Source: Haloarcula sp. H-GB4 (lineage in GTDB: Archaea; Halobacteriota; Halobacteria; Halobacteriales; Haloarculaceae). Taken from it: a stretch of 64,000 nucleotides of DNA. Of this stretch, positions 27,745-37,117 are shown piece by piece. The notes below the pieces were generated by a model. That model worked only from the letters and a program-made list of their open reading frames with translations, was not told where the DNA came from and ran no database searches. The position numbers and the translations under genes are program-made. How positions within the stretch are numbered: position 1 is the stretch's first letter; each line of letters begins with the position of its first letter. The DNA is taken from the NCBI RefSeq assembly GCF_030848575.1, contig NZ_JAVDDX010000003.1, positions 336,045-400,044 of the forward strand, given 5' to 3'.

Positions 27745-28670
27745 GCCCCTTCTGTTGCTGATAGAACGTCTGTACAATTGCAAGGAAAACATCACATTTG
27801 GGCCAGTCTCTCGTCGTAATATCACCGAAGAGGCTATCTATTTATCGCACGGGGTCAGCAATCGTCCCTATGTAAAATAAAGATAGCCTACATATGATAA
27901 TATAAAACAGCGTCTAACACTGATCCAGACCACAATCATTTAATTTGTATCATCAGCCAGATTCAACACACAGAGGGTTGGCATTTAGAACCCCTAGTAG
28001 AGTTGTGACATAAGTGATAGTAGCATTAGAGTTTAGTTGTACATCGGCAACAATCATCACAAGAAATCCACCACACATCATCTTGATGAGTAAGTGATGG
28101 GTTTCTTATTATTCGGGTTCCACCTAGTTTTACTGGTGCATCCCTTCGTTCACAGTCCCGTGCTCTGGGATACATCCGACCGCAAGTCTATTGAGGGTGA
28201 GGCATATTGGGCAGTGTTAAAATAACAGTTATACAATCAGGGTATCGAACAATAAACTAGCTATATCGATGTATATTCGTGTGACATGGAGACAGGAGCG
28301 AGCGAAAAATCCACACCGTAGTAGCATTTGCGTCTATGTCTGAGTTCTACGAACTCACCGACGTTGTTGAACACTGTTATCGGGTGTGTAAAACCGGAAT
28401 CATGTATTTATCCTCGTATTTGAGCAGAGCCTCCGTCTGGATCGATGGGCCGGATCATACTGCAAGCGTGCGTTAGACACGGACGCGCTGTCGCAACTAT
28501 CTAAATCCTCAATCAGCTGCCGGCAGATTGGTACAGTGTGTACGCTGAGTCCTCATCTCAAAGGCCACTGCAAAAGCCTGCACTCGCTGCAGAGTAGCAG
28601 CGACTTCTGACAGCACCACGGGTAATTGTTACCGAGGGGGATTTTTACTGGCTCGGATGGAAGCAGTCGT
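27745..28670. other. Gene-free boundary between polysaccharide island and catabolic region
   Basis: About 930 bases with no supported gene. Composition is AT-rich from about 27860 to 28410 and rises in GC towards the glycerate kinase gene. It contains a strong hairpin at 28061-28107. A 47-codon plus-strand frame from 28336 (MSEFYELTDVVEHC...) is too short to assign. No transposase or tRNA is visible. Confidence 0.5.
28061..28107. repeat. Long imperfect inverted repeat (hairpin)
   Basis: Arms at 28061-28074 (AAGAAATCCACCAC) and 28094-28107 (GTGATGGGTTTCTT) are complementary at 12 of 14 positions. As RNA from the plus strand one mismatch becomes a G-U pair, leaving only a C-A mismatch. The loop contains a second short stem, CATCA/TGATG, around TCT. 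No U-tract follows directly, so it is not a simple terminator; it may be a structured RNA or a mobile-element end. Confidence 0.55.
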
Positions 28671-30005
28671 ATGATTCACAACCGAAGCGAGCTGGCTGCC
28701 AGCGTTGCACACGAGGTGGCACTCGATTGTATCGAGGCCGCCGTGGCCACGGCCGCACCAGAGGGCGCCACAAGGGCAGCCGTCAACCGTGACGGCAAGA
28801 CGCTGACAGTCGGCGAGACAACGTACTATCTTGACAACTACACTGATGTCGTCATCGTCGGTGGCGGGAAAGCCGCAGACGGTGTGACACGGGCGCTCGA
28901 GTCTGTTCTCGGGGACACCCTCAACGGCGGCCACATCGTCGTCAAGCAGGCTACTGACACCGAAACTGTCCAGAGGTCTGTCGGAGATCACCCGTTACCG
29001 TCGAACCGAAACGTTGTAGCGACCACCGATATTCTCGAAACCGTTGACGAGGCCGATGCGGAGACGCTCATCTTGTTCGTCCTGACAGGCGGGGCCAGTG
29101 CGCTTCTATCTGCTCCGGCCGGGGACCTGACACTGGATGACCTCCAGACGACGACCGACAGGCTGCTCAATGGTGGTGTTCCGATTGAAGAGATCAACGC
29201 GGTCCGGAAGCACCTCTCGGACCTGAAAGGTGGACAAATAGCACGGCGCGCGGCTCCCGCCACTGTCGCCGGGGTACTGATCAGCGACGTTGTCGGAAAC
29301 GACCTTTCGACCATCGGTAGCGGTCCCTCAGTTCCGGACGAGACCACGTACGAAGATGCCCTTGGCGTGTTCGAACGATACGACCTTAGCCCGCCGTCAG
29401 CCGTTCACGACCACCTCGAAGCGGGGCAGGATGGCCGACTATCGGAGACACCGTTTCCCGATGATTCGGTCTTTGACCGTGTTACGAACCACCTCATCGG
29501 GGACAACGCAACCGCGCTTGACGCCGCCGCTGCTGTCGCACGGGAGGCCGGCTACGAACCGCTCGTGCTCACGTCTCGGCTGCGCGGCGAAGCCCGCGAA
29601 GTGGCGAAACCACTCGTTGCTATCGCCGAGGAGACAACAGCGACGGGAACACCGGTCGAACCACCGGCCGTTCTCCTTGCCGGTGGCGAGACGACCGTCA
29701 CCGTAACAGCGGACGGTGGGCAGGGAGGGCCTAATCAGGAATTTGTTCTCTCCAGCGCACTGGCCCACGACGGCGACGCGGTCATCGCAGCCGTCGACAC
29801 TGACGGTGAAGACGGAAGCTCCAATGTGGCCGGTGCAATCGCCGATGGGGCCGTCATCGGCGACCGCGAACGAGCCCGCGATGCGTTGCTCGCAAACGAT
29901 GCCGGCTCGTACCTCTCGGAAATTGAGGCGACAGTCGAAACCGGACCGACCGGGACGAACGTCAACGACGTGGCCGTGCTCGTTGTCCCAGACCCAAGCG
30001 AGTAA
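28671..30005 (+). CDS. Glycerate 2-kinase (DUF4147/MOFRL family)
   Basis: A 444-residue cytoplasmic kinase that phosphorylates D-glycerate to 2-phosphoglycerate, feeding products of sugar-acid breakdown into lower glycolysis. The N-terminal DUF4147 domain has VVIVGGGKAADGVTRALE with the key Lys, the loop GDHPLPSNRNVVAT and VLTGGASALLSAP; AVRKHLSDLKGGQIA and LISDVVGNDLSTIGSGPSVPD follow. The C-terminal MOFRL domain has LLAGGETTVTV, GGQGGPNQEFVLSSAL and DTDGEDGSSNVAGAIADG. ATG at 28671 is chosen over a frame open from 28626. It opens the catabolic region and runs in the same direction as the LarA-type gene 128 bases on. Confidence 0.9.
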   Translation: MIHNRSELAASVAHEVALDCIEAAVATAAPEGATRAAVNRDGKTLTVGETTYYLDNYTDVVIVGGGKAADGVTRALESVLGDTLNGGHIVVKQATDTETVQRSVGDHPLPSNRNVVATTDILETVDEADAETLILFVLTGGASALLSAPAGDLTLDDLQTTTDRLLNGGVPIEEINAVRKHLSDLKGGQIARRAAPATVAGVLISDVVGNDLSTIGSGPSVPDETTYEDALGVFERYDLSPPSAVHDHLEAGQDGRLSETPFPDDSVFDRVTNHLIGDNATALDAAAAVAREAGYEPLVLTSRLRGEAREVAKPLVAIAEETTATGTPVEPPAVLLAGGETTVTVTADGGQGGPNQEFVLSSALAHDGDAVIAAVDTDGEDGSSNVAGAIADGAVIGDRERARDALLANDAGSYLSEIEATVETGPTGTNVNDVAVLVVPDPSE

Positions 30006-30087
30006 TCCCGGCTACCGATACACGGTGGCTATTCTCAGGTGGTACTACCGGACCGCCACATCACGATTGAGGTGGTAGCTACCGTTC

Positions 30088-30099
30088 GATCCGTGGATC
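30088..30099. promoter_or_regulatory. Short perfect palindrome before the LarA-type gene
   Basis: GATCCGTGGATC (5-base arms, 2-base centre) lies just upstream of a TATA-like TTTATC at about 30103. It could be an operator, but the arms are short enough to arise by chance. Confidence 0.3.
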
Positions 30100-30132
30100 A
30101 CGTTTATCAACAGACGGGCTGATATGCCGCGT

Positions 30133-31482
30133 ATGAACGCATCAGATCAGGCGGTCGCGGCGGACGCACTCTCGGTCCCGGAAGAGACGATCGTCGACGC
30201 CTGTGGCGACCCGCCACTCCCCGAGTTCGGTATCATCGAACAGGGCTGGGAGACAGACCCGATAGCGCCAGACGATGTCGCAACACATGCAGCCCGAGCG
30301 GCCGAATCCCTGTCCTTTGCGGACGTGCCTGCCGGCGGCGAAGTCGCGCTGGGTGTCGGCAGTCGCGGTATTGCGAACCTGCCCACTATTGTCGCCGGTG
30401 TCGTCGGCGCAGTTTCCGACGCCGGCTACGAGCCATTCGTCTTCCCGGCTATGGGGAGCCACGGTGGCGCGACCGGCGAGGGACAGCGAACGATGCTGAA
30501 CGAACTGGGGGTGACCGAGTCGGCCATCGGCTGTGAAATCCGGTCGACTATGGATGTGGACGAGGTCGGACGAACGCCGGATCGGGACGTGCCTGTCGTC
30601 GCCGACGACAACGCTGTGGCGGCTGATGCAATCATCCCTATCAACCGAGTTAAGCCACACACGGACTTCGGCGGGGCAGTCGAGAGCGGGCTCTCGAAGA
30701 TGCTCGTCATCGGCATGGGCAAGCAGCGCGGCGCACAGATTGCACACAAGTGGGCCGTCGACTGGTCGTTCCGCCGGATGATTCCCGAAATTACTGGCCA
30801 GCTGCTCGAAGAGCTCCCCATCGTCGGCGGCGTCGCAATCATCGAGGACCAACACGACGACACGACCCTGATAGAAGGTGTGCCGCCGAGTGGCTTCCTC
30901 GACCGCGAGGAGGAACTGTTAGAGACCGCCTACGAGCTGATGCCGAAGCTCCCGTTCGAGGAACTTGATCTCGTGGTGTTCGACCGGCAAGGGAAGGAGA
31001 TCAGCGGCCAGGGACTCGATACTAATGTCATCGGCCGCCGACCGTTCTCGATTAACGAGCCGGCCCCAGAGACACCGGACATCAAGCGCATCTTCACACG
31101 CGGGCTGACGGAGAAGACCCACGGGAACGCGATGGGTGTCGGCTCGGCTGATATCATCCATGCTGATATTGTTGCGGAACTTGACGCGGAGACGTCGCTG
31201 ATCAACGCGCTCACCGCGAGCACGATTCGCGGCGTGAAACTACCGCCGGTAGTTGAAACCGACCGTGCCGGCATCGTCGCGGCGCTGTCGACGATAGGGG
31301 TCGTCAACACCGACACCGTTCGGGTACTCCGTGCAGCCGACACGATGCATCTCCACCAGCTCTACGCGTCGCCGGCGCTGGTCGAGGCCGCACGCGACCG
31401 TGACGACCTCCGTGTCATCGAAGAGCCGTCGCCGATTAAGTTTGATAACGGACAGCTTGTCGCGCCGTCGCTCCGCGAGTAG
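30133..31482 (+). CDS. LarA-family nickel-dependent racemase/epimerase homologue
   Basis: A 449-residue DUF2088/LarA-type protein. LarA enzymes use a nickel-pincer nucleotide attached to a lysine to racemise or epimerise 2-hydroxyacids; homologues act on lactate, malate, hydroxyglutarate or gluconate. Family-like stretches are LGVGSRGIANLPTIVAGVV, PAMGSHGGATGEGQ, NRVKPHTDFGGAVESGLSKMLVIGMGKQRGAQIAHKW (His and the candidate Lys) and VVFDRQGKEISGQGLD. A TATA-like TTTATC at about 30103 lies 27-30 bases before the ATG at 30133, favouring that start and a leaderless mRNA over the ATG at 30124. No larB, larC or larE cofactor genes are in the window. Next to Lut proteins it may handle lactate; next to aldonate genes it may be an aldonate 2-epimerase. 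Confidence 0.8.
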   Translation: MNASDQAVAADALSVPEETIVDACGDPPLPEFGIIEQGWETDPIAPDDVATHAARAAESLSFADVPAGGEVALGVGSRGIANLPTIVAGVVGAVSDAGYEPFVFPAMGSHGGATGEGQRTMLNELGVTESAIGCEIRSTMDVDEVGRTPDRDVPVVADDNAVAADAIIPINRVKPHTDFGGAVESGLSKMLVIGMGKQRGAQIAHKWAVDWSFRRMIPEITGQLLEELPIVGGVAIIEDQHDDTTLIEGVPPSGFLDREEELLETAYELMPKLPFEELDLVVFDRQGKEISGQGLDTNVIGRRPFSINEPAPETPDIKRIFTRGLTEKTHGNAMGVGSADIIHADIVAELDAETSLINALTASTIRGVKLPPVVETDRAGIVAALSTIGVVNTDTVRVLRAADTMHLHQLYASPALVEAARDRDDLRVIEEPSPIKFDNGQLVAPSLRE

Positions 31483-31695
31483 CTGCCGGTAGCGAATCTG
31501 TATACTCACACTGCGGACTGCAGACAGAGCAGGCAACGATTCCTAAAAGTCGTCGCAGCACACACGCGACATCTCAGATCCCGAATCCAACGCGACGTGT
31601 CCCCCCAACATCTGGATGGATAATAAATAACGGGCGTACATACGTTAGGTATGACGCTTCCCGTGCGAGAGCAAATTCCAAGCCGAAGCGGTTGT

Positions 31696-33876
31696 CTAGG
31701 TTGCCAATAGCTCGATCGGATGGCGCGGCTGCCGCTCCAGTAGGGCGTCAATCTGTTCGAGACAAGAGGTCCCGCTGGCGACGACGGGACGGTCCTGTAC
31801 GCCGTCGTCTCGCAATTGTGTCCGAAGCCGGTCGCCAACGTCCATGCTCAGTTCGTAGTAATCGGACTTGTACCCGAAGCTTCCAGCCATGCCACAGCAC
31901 TCCACGTCAGATGTGACAACGTCGTAGCCACACGCTTCGAGGACAGCGACGGTATGGGCTTCGAGTCCGAGCGTCCGCTGCTGGCAGTGGCTGTGATACG
32001 CGATTTCTGCGCCGGTGACGGTCGAGAGTGAATCGGTGGACGCGCCATTGTCGAGTAAGCCGAAGAGGTATTCGAACACTTCGTAGCTGTTCGCCGCGAT
32101 GTCGGTAAACGCCGGCTCGTCAAGAAGTCGCTCGTATTCACGGGTGAACATCGCGTGGTCGCTCGGCTCGATAACGACCACGTCGCGGCCGTCTTCGATA
32201 TGTGGTTCGAGGATCTCTGTGACCCGTTCGGCGTGGTCGGTCGCCGTCGAAACCATCCCCTGTGACAGTGGCGCGCGGCCGCTGGACGGAGCCGGCGGCA
32301 CTACCACGTCGACACCCAGCGACTCAAGTACCCTTACCGCGGCTTTGCCGCGCTCAACCTGCACGTGGTTCGTGTACAGGTCCGGGTACAGCACCGCCCG
32401 ACGCTCAGGATTTGTGATCTGTGAGTCACGGGCGGCAGCCCAGTCGACAAGCGTTTGTCGCTCGAACGTCGGCAGATCTCGCCTCGGGTCGATGCCCAGA
32501 ACTCGGGCCATCGTTTGCCGAGCGAGTGTTGTCTCGGCTAGCCAGTTTGACACCGGTGCGGTGGCACTACCCAGTTTCGCAACGGTCTCGAAGTTTCCGA
32601 AGAAGCGTTTCTGCAGTGGGGCACCATCGTCCTCTTCGTCGGGAGTGAGGCCATCGACGAGCCACTCCCCGGGGGCATCTTTGTCGCGGTTGATGCGGTC
32701 CCGGACGACGGTGTTGATCCAGGGGATGTCGATACCGACCGGGCAGGCGTTCACGCAGCGCGTACATCCGGTACAGAGGTCGTTGAACTCCTCAGCCACG
32801 TCTAACCCCTCAATACCGGCTTCCCATCCCGTCGCAATACCGCCCGAATACGTCTCCCCGCCGAAGGCGTGGCCGCCGACGCTCTGGAAGTTCGCACACG
32901 AGTTCGAACAGGCGGAGCACCGGATGCAGTACAGCGTCTCCCGGAGCTGCTCGTCGTCCCGCATCTCTAGTCGGCCGTTATCGATCAGCACGAGATGGAA
33001 GTCGCGGTCGGAGTCGAATTCAGACAGCGGTGTTTCGTCGTCGGTGAAATCGACGACCGGCGTGTCGACCGGTGGGGTCAGTAGCGAGACATACGACGTA
33101 ATGTCCTGCCCAGTGCCCGACCGACCGATGAGTTCGATGAACGGATGGAGGTCTGCAACTGTCGGGATGACTTTTTCGACGCCAGCGACGGCGACGTGTG
33201 TGTCCGTCGCAGCCACCGTTTTGCGGGCGTTGCCCTCGCTGGTGACCAGCGCCATCGTTCCAGTGTCGGCCGCGATAAAGTTCGCGCCAGTAATGCCGAC
33301 TTCCGCGTCGATGATCTGCTCGCCGAGTTTCTCGCGAGCGAAATGAGTCAGTTCCTCGGCCGTCTCCAGTGGCTCATCAGGGTCAAACCGCTCGTTAAAT
33401 AGCTCGGCGATGCTCTCACGAGACTTGTGAATCGCGGGGGCAACGATGTGGGAGGGGGCTTCATCAGCGACTTGTAACACCCACTCGCCAAGGTCCGTCT
33501 CGACCACGTCCACGCCGTCGGCTTCAAGTGCCTCGTTGACCTCGATTTCCTCGCTGGTCATCGACTTACTCTTGACGGCTCGGTCAGCTGCTCGCTCGTC
33601 GGCCACGTCACGAATGTACTCGTTTGCGTCAGCGGCGTCGTCGGCGATGTACACCGACCCACCGTTCGCTTCGACGGTCTCCGTTAGCTGGTCAAGTAGA
33701 TCTGGAAGCTCCGCGATAGCGTCCTCCTTGATACTGCGGGCCGCTCGCTTGAGGTCCTCGTAGTCCTCTAGGTCCGAGACAGAGTCGTACCGTCCCGTGT
33801 TGAACCCCTGCGTATTCTCCGCGATTGCCGCTCCCTCGGTCCGCATCAGTTCGCGGATTTCGTCGGCAGTCGCCAT
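31696..33876 (-). CDS. lutB: LutB-LutA fusion, iron-sulfur lactate oxidation protein
   Basis: A 726-residue fusion of two subunits of the LutABC L-lactate oxidation system. Residues about 1-300 are the LUD domain of LutB. Two 4Fe-4S motifs follow, with Cys317/320/323/327 (CIRCSACSNSC) and Cys368/371/374/378 (CTGCTRCVNAC). Residues about 490-726 are LutA-like. LutA normally has two Cys-Cys-Gly boxes. The second is present (DVECCGMAGSFGYK, residues 660-662), preceded by HSHCQQR, but the first reads Ser-Ser-Gly at 531-533. Only two bases separate it from lutC upstream, so they form an operon. It would pass electrons from lactate, for instance from lactaldehyde made by the sugar cluster nearby, to the respiratory chain. 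Confidence 0.9.
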   Translation of the reverse strand: MATADEIRELMRTEGAAIAENTQGFNTGRYDSVSDLEDYEDLKRAARSIKEDAIAELPDLLDQLTETVEANGGSVYIADDAADANEYIRDVADERAADRAVKSKSMTSEEIEVNEALEADGVDVVETDLGEWVLQVADEAPSHIVAPAIHKSRESIAELFNERFDPDEPLETAEELTHFAREKLGEQIIDAEVGITGANFIAADTGTMALVTSEGNARKTVAATDTHVAVAGVEKVIPTVADLHPFIELIGRSGTGQDITSYVSLLTPPVDTPVVDFTDDETPLSEFDSDRDFHLVLIDNGRLEMRDDEQLRETLYCIRCSACSNSCANFQSVGGHAFGGETYSGGIATGWEAGIEGLDVAEEFNDLCTGCTRCVNACPVGIDIPWINTVVRDRINRDKDAPGEWLVDGLTPDEEDDGAPLQKRFFGNFETVAKLGSATAPVSNWLAETTLARQTMARVLGIDPRRDLPTFERQTLVDWAAARDSQITNPERRAVLYPDLYTNHVQVERGKAAVRVLESLGVDVVVPPAPSSGRAPLSQGMVSTATDHAERVTEILEPHIEDGRDVVVIEPSDHAMFTREYERLLDEPAFTDIAANSYEVFEYLFGLLDNGASTDSLSTVTGAEIAYHSHCQQRTLGLEAHTVAVLEACGYDVVTSDVECCGMAGSFGYKSDYYELSMDVGDRLRTQLRDDGVQDRPVVASGTSCLEQIDALLERQPRHPIELLAT

Positions 33877-33878
33877 TG

Positions 33879-34400
33879 TCAGGCCTCCTCCTCGACGATG
33901 ATGACGTGGACCTCTTTGGGTCCATGTGCACCCTTGACCAACGCGCCCATATCGGCTGTCGCACTCGGTCCTGTTGCGATGATTGCACTCTCGCCGGTTT
34001 CGTTGAACCGCTCGTCCAACTCTGCCACTGCTGCGTCCATATCGGGCTGGATGTCTTCCTCGTAAAGAATGGCCACGTGGCGCTCGACAAACAGGCTCAC
34101 GAGTTCGCTGGCCTGATCGGTCATCGAGAGGACAAGTGAGCCGTAGTCGCCGATACCGAGTTCGGCCTCGGTTACGCCAGTGGTCGCCTCTCGAAGCGCG
34201 ACCGGTGTCGGGTCAACTGTTACCGGCGTCTCTGTGAGCGAAAACGCCTCGTCCGCAACCGCCTCATCAGGCGGAACCCCAACGGCAGGCTCCGTGACCG
34301 CCTCGGTGACAGCGGCTTCGAGTTCGGACTCAGTAGTGCTGGCAACTGTCACACCCAAGGCTTCGAGAGCTCCCTCGAACGACGCGCGTTTGCTTTCCAT
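33879..34400 (-). CDS. lutC: LutC, LUD-domain lactate utilisation protein
   Basis: A 173-residue LUD-domain protein, the third component of LutABC-type lactate oxidation. The C-terminal half has the family blocks ATTGVTEAELGIGDYGSLVLSM and IATGPSATADMGALVKGAHGPKEVHVIIVEEE. The N-terminal half is variable, as usual. It is the first gene of a two-gene operon with the LutB-LutA fusion, 2 bases downstream. Its precise biochemical part in the complex is not settled even in bacteria. Confidence 0.85.
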   Translation of the reverse strand: MESKRASFEGALEALGVTVASTTESELEAAVTEAVTEPAVGVPPDEAVADEAFSLTETPVTVDPTPVALREATTGVTEAELGIGDYGSLVLSMTDQASELVSLFVERHVAILYEEDIQPDMDAAVAELDERFNETGESAIIATGPSATADMGALVKGAHGPKEVHVIIVEEEA

Positions 34401-34752
34401 CTATACGCGAACCGTAAACCTACATCATCATTTAGTTTTTGTCTGAAACGAATGGACGTCCGACAAGTTCATACTAAAATGTGACTCAGAAGGTATCCTA
34501 CAGTGGCTGCAATGTTGTGAACTTGGGCACATCACGATCAGTGTTCATAGAAGCGACACCCACAACATAACCAAATCCTGGTATTCCGTATCGATATATT
34601 CGATAGATAGATATGTCAATGAAAAATCCACTACCAGATGATACAGTACTCACGGTATCGCAGATTCAACGCTAAGCAGTTGTTTTCAGATCAAGCAATG
34701 ACTGAGAGGAAGGGGTTTTGTGGGTTCTCGAAGAAACACCGACAACGGACCG
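34401..34752. other. Divergent promoter region between lutC and the HEAT-repeat gene
   Basis: About 350 bases, AT-rich in the middle (34560-34640). It must carry the promoters for lutC (leftward) and the HEAT-repeat gene (rightward). I see no palindrome above 8 bases and no ORF worth calling. Confidence 0.4.
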
Positions 34753-35757
34753 ATGGACGACCGACCCAGTGGATCTCCAGACACAGAGATTGCAACATTG
34801 CTTGAACAAGGGAAAGAGGCTGACGCACTGGCAGCACTTGAGCGGCTTTCGACAGCCGGACCAGCTACCCAACAGGCGTGCTTGCGGTCACTCAAAGCGG
34901 CTGCCAACGACCAGCCAGAACTGTTCGACGGCGTCCTACCATCACTCACCGATTTTTTGCAGGACAGTGAGCGCCCTGTACGGCTCACGACAGCGAAATT
35001 ATTCGTTACGATCAGTGAGAGCGCGCCGGGTAGCGTGGTTCCGGTTGTTCCGACGCTTGCTGATCGACTGGCGGATGAGGCGGAGTTCTACTACGTCCGT
35101 GCCCGGTGTGCAGAGGCGCTGGGCTACGTCGCCGTCGATCATCCCGACGCCGTTGTCTCACCTGAGGTCGTGGCAGACCTGCGTATCGGTCTGAAGTTCG
35201 ACGAACCAGAAGTAACAGAGAAATTGGCGAAGGCGCTGGTCCATGTGGCCCTGGGTAGTCCCGACAGACTCCGCTATCAAGTCGACTCACTCGCCGAGCA
35301 TCTTCAAGCAGACAGCGAATTAGTCCGATATCACCTGAGCACAACACTCGTCGTTATCGGTTCTGCGTGTCCCGAACGGCTTGCAGACGCCAAGGAAGTA
35401 CTTGTCTCGTGCCTCGAAGACGAAAACAGATACGTCCGTGGGCGGGCGGCCGAGGCGCTAGGTTTGCTTGCCGGCACTGCTAGCATGGAATCGTTTCCGC
35501 AAGCACAGCTCGACAGTCTCACCGTAGACGAGGCGTTTGTTGCAAGACGAGCACAATTCGCCCTGTCTCGGCATCGCGGGACGGAGCCTGCTGATGGATT
35601 CACAGGCATAGGCACGAGAGATGCAATCCGCACGCAGACAGCCGATATTGTCTCGGAAATCCGGACGCCGGAAGGAGATGGCGGATGCCCACACTGCGGG
35701 CTTTCACTCCCCGAATCCGGTCCCCCGCTGTGCCCGGGCTGTGGCACCCCACTGTGA
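34753..35757 (+). CDS. HEAT-repeat protein with C-terminal zinc ribbon
   Basis: A 334-residue protein. From about residue 15 to 260 it is built of HEAT-like helical pairs (for example PVRLTTAKLFVTISESAPGSVVPVVPTLADRL, FYYVRARCAEALGYVAVDHPDAV, RYVRGRAAEALGLLAG), a scaffold for protein binding. The last 30 residues form a zinc ribbon with CPHCG and CPGCG, four Cys in all. A similar design is common among haloarchaeal proteins of unknown role. ATG at 34753 is chosen; a GTG at 34720 would add 11 residues. It stands alone between the lut operon and the iclR gene, so context does not define its job. Confidence 0.75.
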   Translation: MDDRPSGSPDTEIATLLEQGKEADALAALERLSTAGPATQQACLRSLKAAANDQPELFDGVLPSLTDFLQDSERPVRLTTAKLFVTISESAPGSVVPVVPTLADRLADEAEFYYVRARCAEALGYVAVDHPDAVVSPEVVADLRIGLKFDEPEVTEKLAKALVHVALGSPDRLRYQVDSLAEHLQADSELVRYHLSTTLVVIGSACPERLADAKEVLVSCLEDENRYVRGRAAEALGLLAGTASMESFPQAQLDSLTVDEAFVARRAQFALSRHRGTEPADGFTGIGTRDAIRTQTADIVSEIRTPEGDGGCPHCGLSLPESGPPLCPGCGTPL

Positions 35758-36349
35758 AAGAACAGCGGTTTACCGACAGTGCTCACAGCACGGTCCACTT
35801 CTAATAGGACTACGGTTGCAGTCGATTACCTAGCGCTGCGTCATCTCGTACCGATACCTCTCATATGTATCTACTTCTGTGGGGATCGGATAGTACTGGT
35901 GAGACATTCCATCCTAGACAAGATGGAGTGTGTATCTAGTATATCTACATCCAATTTTGGGAATATAAATCGAAATGGGGCTATTACAGGATTATATTGG
36001 ACAATATACCTGAAGCACGGGTCAATAGCCGCTCCCGTAGCCGTCCAACTGTCACCACAGTTACTTCTTGCTCGGTAACCCTACTTTTTGTTCTGCTTTG
36101 AAGAACAGTACAATTTGCATCAGTAGCAGTCACACGAAGGTACCTACTCTCACAGTCAGGAAGCGGACGGTAGAGTGATCCGCGATACCATCACGAGGGC
36201 ACTTCTGATGCTAGGTCACCCGCAGGCTATCGTTTGAATGCATGAAAGTCAGGTGTCCCGTTAGCGGTGCGTGGGAGAGACATTTGTCACTTTGACAGCG
36301 GCAATCGGCCCAGTGAATAACAGTGGTACGTCCGTTATTTAGTATCCAA
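35758..36349. other. Intergenic region without a supported gene
   Basis: About 590 bases between the convergent HEAT-repeat and iclR genes. Since both genes end here, no promoter is needed, yet the spacer is long and AT-rich (35850-36000). No ORF with protein-like composition, tRNA or transposase is visible. It may be an eroded gene. Confidence 0.4.
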
Positions 36350-37117
36350 TCAATTCGATGTAAGGGCCACCTGAATGGATTTTGTCGTGCTGAGGACTTG
36401 CCCGGTGATATCTTCCCTGAGGTATCGGCCGTTCAAGCGCTCAACGGGGCCACAAATGCCCAGCGCGGCGATCCGATTGCCGCCAACGTCAGGCAGCGGG
36501 GCGGCAACACCGACAATCCCTTCGTACTGTTCACCTCTACAGAACGCAATACCGTCATCGCGGATCCGGCGCAGTTCTTCGGTAAGTTCGTCTGGGGCAA
36601 CGATTGTCGCGTCAGTCGGTGCGACAAGCTCTCTTTCATCCAGAATCGATTTGACGCGACTACTCGAGAGCGACGATAGCAGTGCCTTTCCCGGAGCGTT
36701 GACATGGAGTGGCAACCGTTCGCCCGCATAGAACGGGACCGACCAGCCGTCTTCGGGTTCGGAAATTGACACTGGGACGCCGGCCGTTTCTTCGAGAACG
36801 AACAGTGTCGCTGTTTCCCCTGTTGCTGCCGCCAGATTATCCAGTTGCTGTTTCGCCGCCTGATAGAAACTGAGATTATCTCGCGTTCTCTCACCGAGCG
36901 CTAGCGGACGGAGCGACGCAGCATACGTTTCTGCGTGCTTGACCACGTATCCGGCCGCACGCAACGTCGAGAGATGGTTGTGAGCGACGCTCTTAGAAAC
37001 CCCCACTGTGTTCGCAAGCTCTGTCACCCCGACAGGTCCGCCCTCGGCGACAAGCGCCTCCAGAATAGCCACCGAGGTCTGGGTCGCTTCGACCGCATAC
37101 TGTGGTTCTTCGGTCAT
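36350..37117 (-). CDS. IclR-family transcriptional regulator
   Basis: A 255-residue DNA-binding regulator. Residues about 10-65 are the winged helix-turn-helix (SVAILEALVAEGGPVGVTELANTVGVSKSVAHNHLSTLRAAGYV). Residues 80-255 are the effector-binding IclR domain (TGETATLFVLEE, LPLHVNAPGKALLS, GIAFCRGEQYEGIVGVAAPLPD, AALGICGPVERLN). Family members respond to sugar acids and aromatic acids. A TATA-like TTTTAAG lies about 27 bases before the ATG, so the mRNA is probably leaderless, and an inverted repeat lies just upstream of it. The same half-sites stand at the polyol dehydrogenase promoter, which makes this the likely local regulator of the sugar genes. Confidence 0.9.
   Translation of the reverse strand: MTEEPQYAVEATQTSVAILEALVAEGGPVGVTELANTVGVSKSVAHNHLSTLRAAGYVVKHAETYAASLRPLALGERTRDNLSFYQAAKQQLDNLAAATGETATLFVLEETAGVPVSISEPEDGWSVPFYAGERLPLHVNAPGKALLSSLSSSRVKSILDERELVAPTDATIVAPDELTEELRRIRDDGIAFCRGEQYEGIVGVAAPLPDVGGNRIAALGICGPVERLNGRYLREDITGQVLSTTKSIQVALTSN

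Noticed and set aside
28336..28476. Short plus-strand frame starting MSEFYELTDVVEH
   Set aside because: Only 47 codons, no match I can name, no ribosome-binding or leaderless promoter signal that stands out.
32099..33346. Plus-strand frame of 415 codons opposite the LutB-LutA fusion
   Set aside because: Ser/Arg/Pro-rich shadow; the minus strand encodes clear iron-sulfur and LUD motifs.
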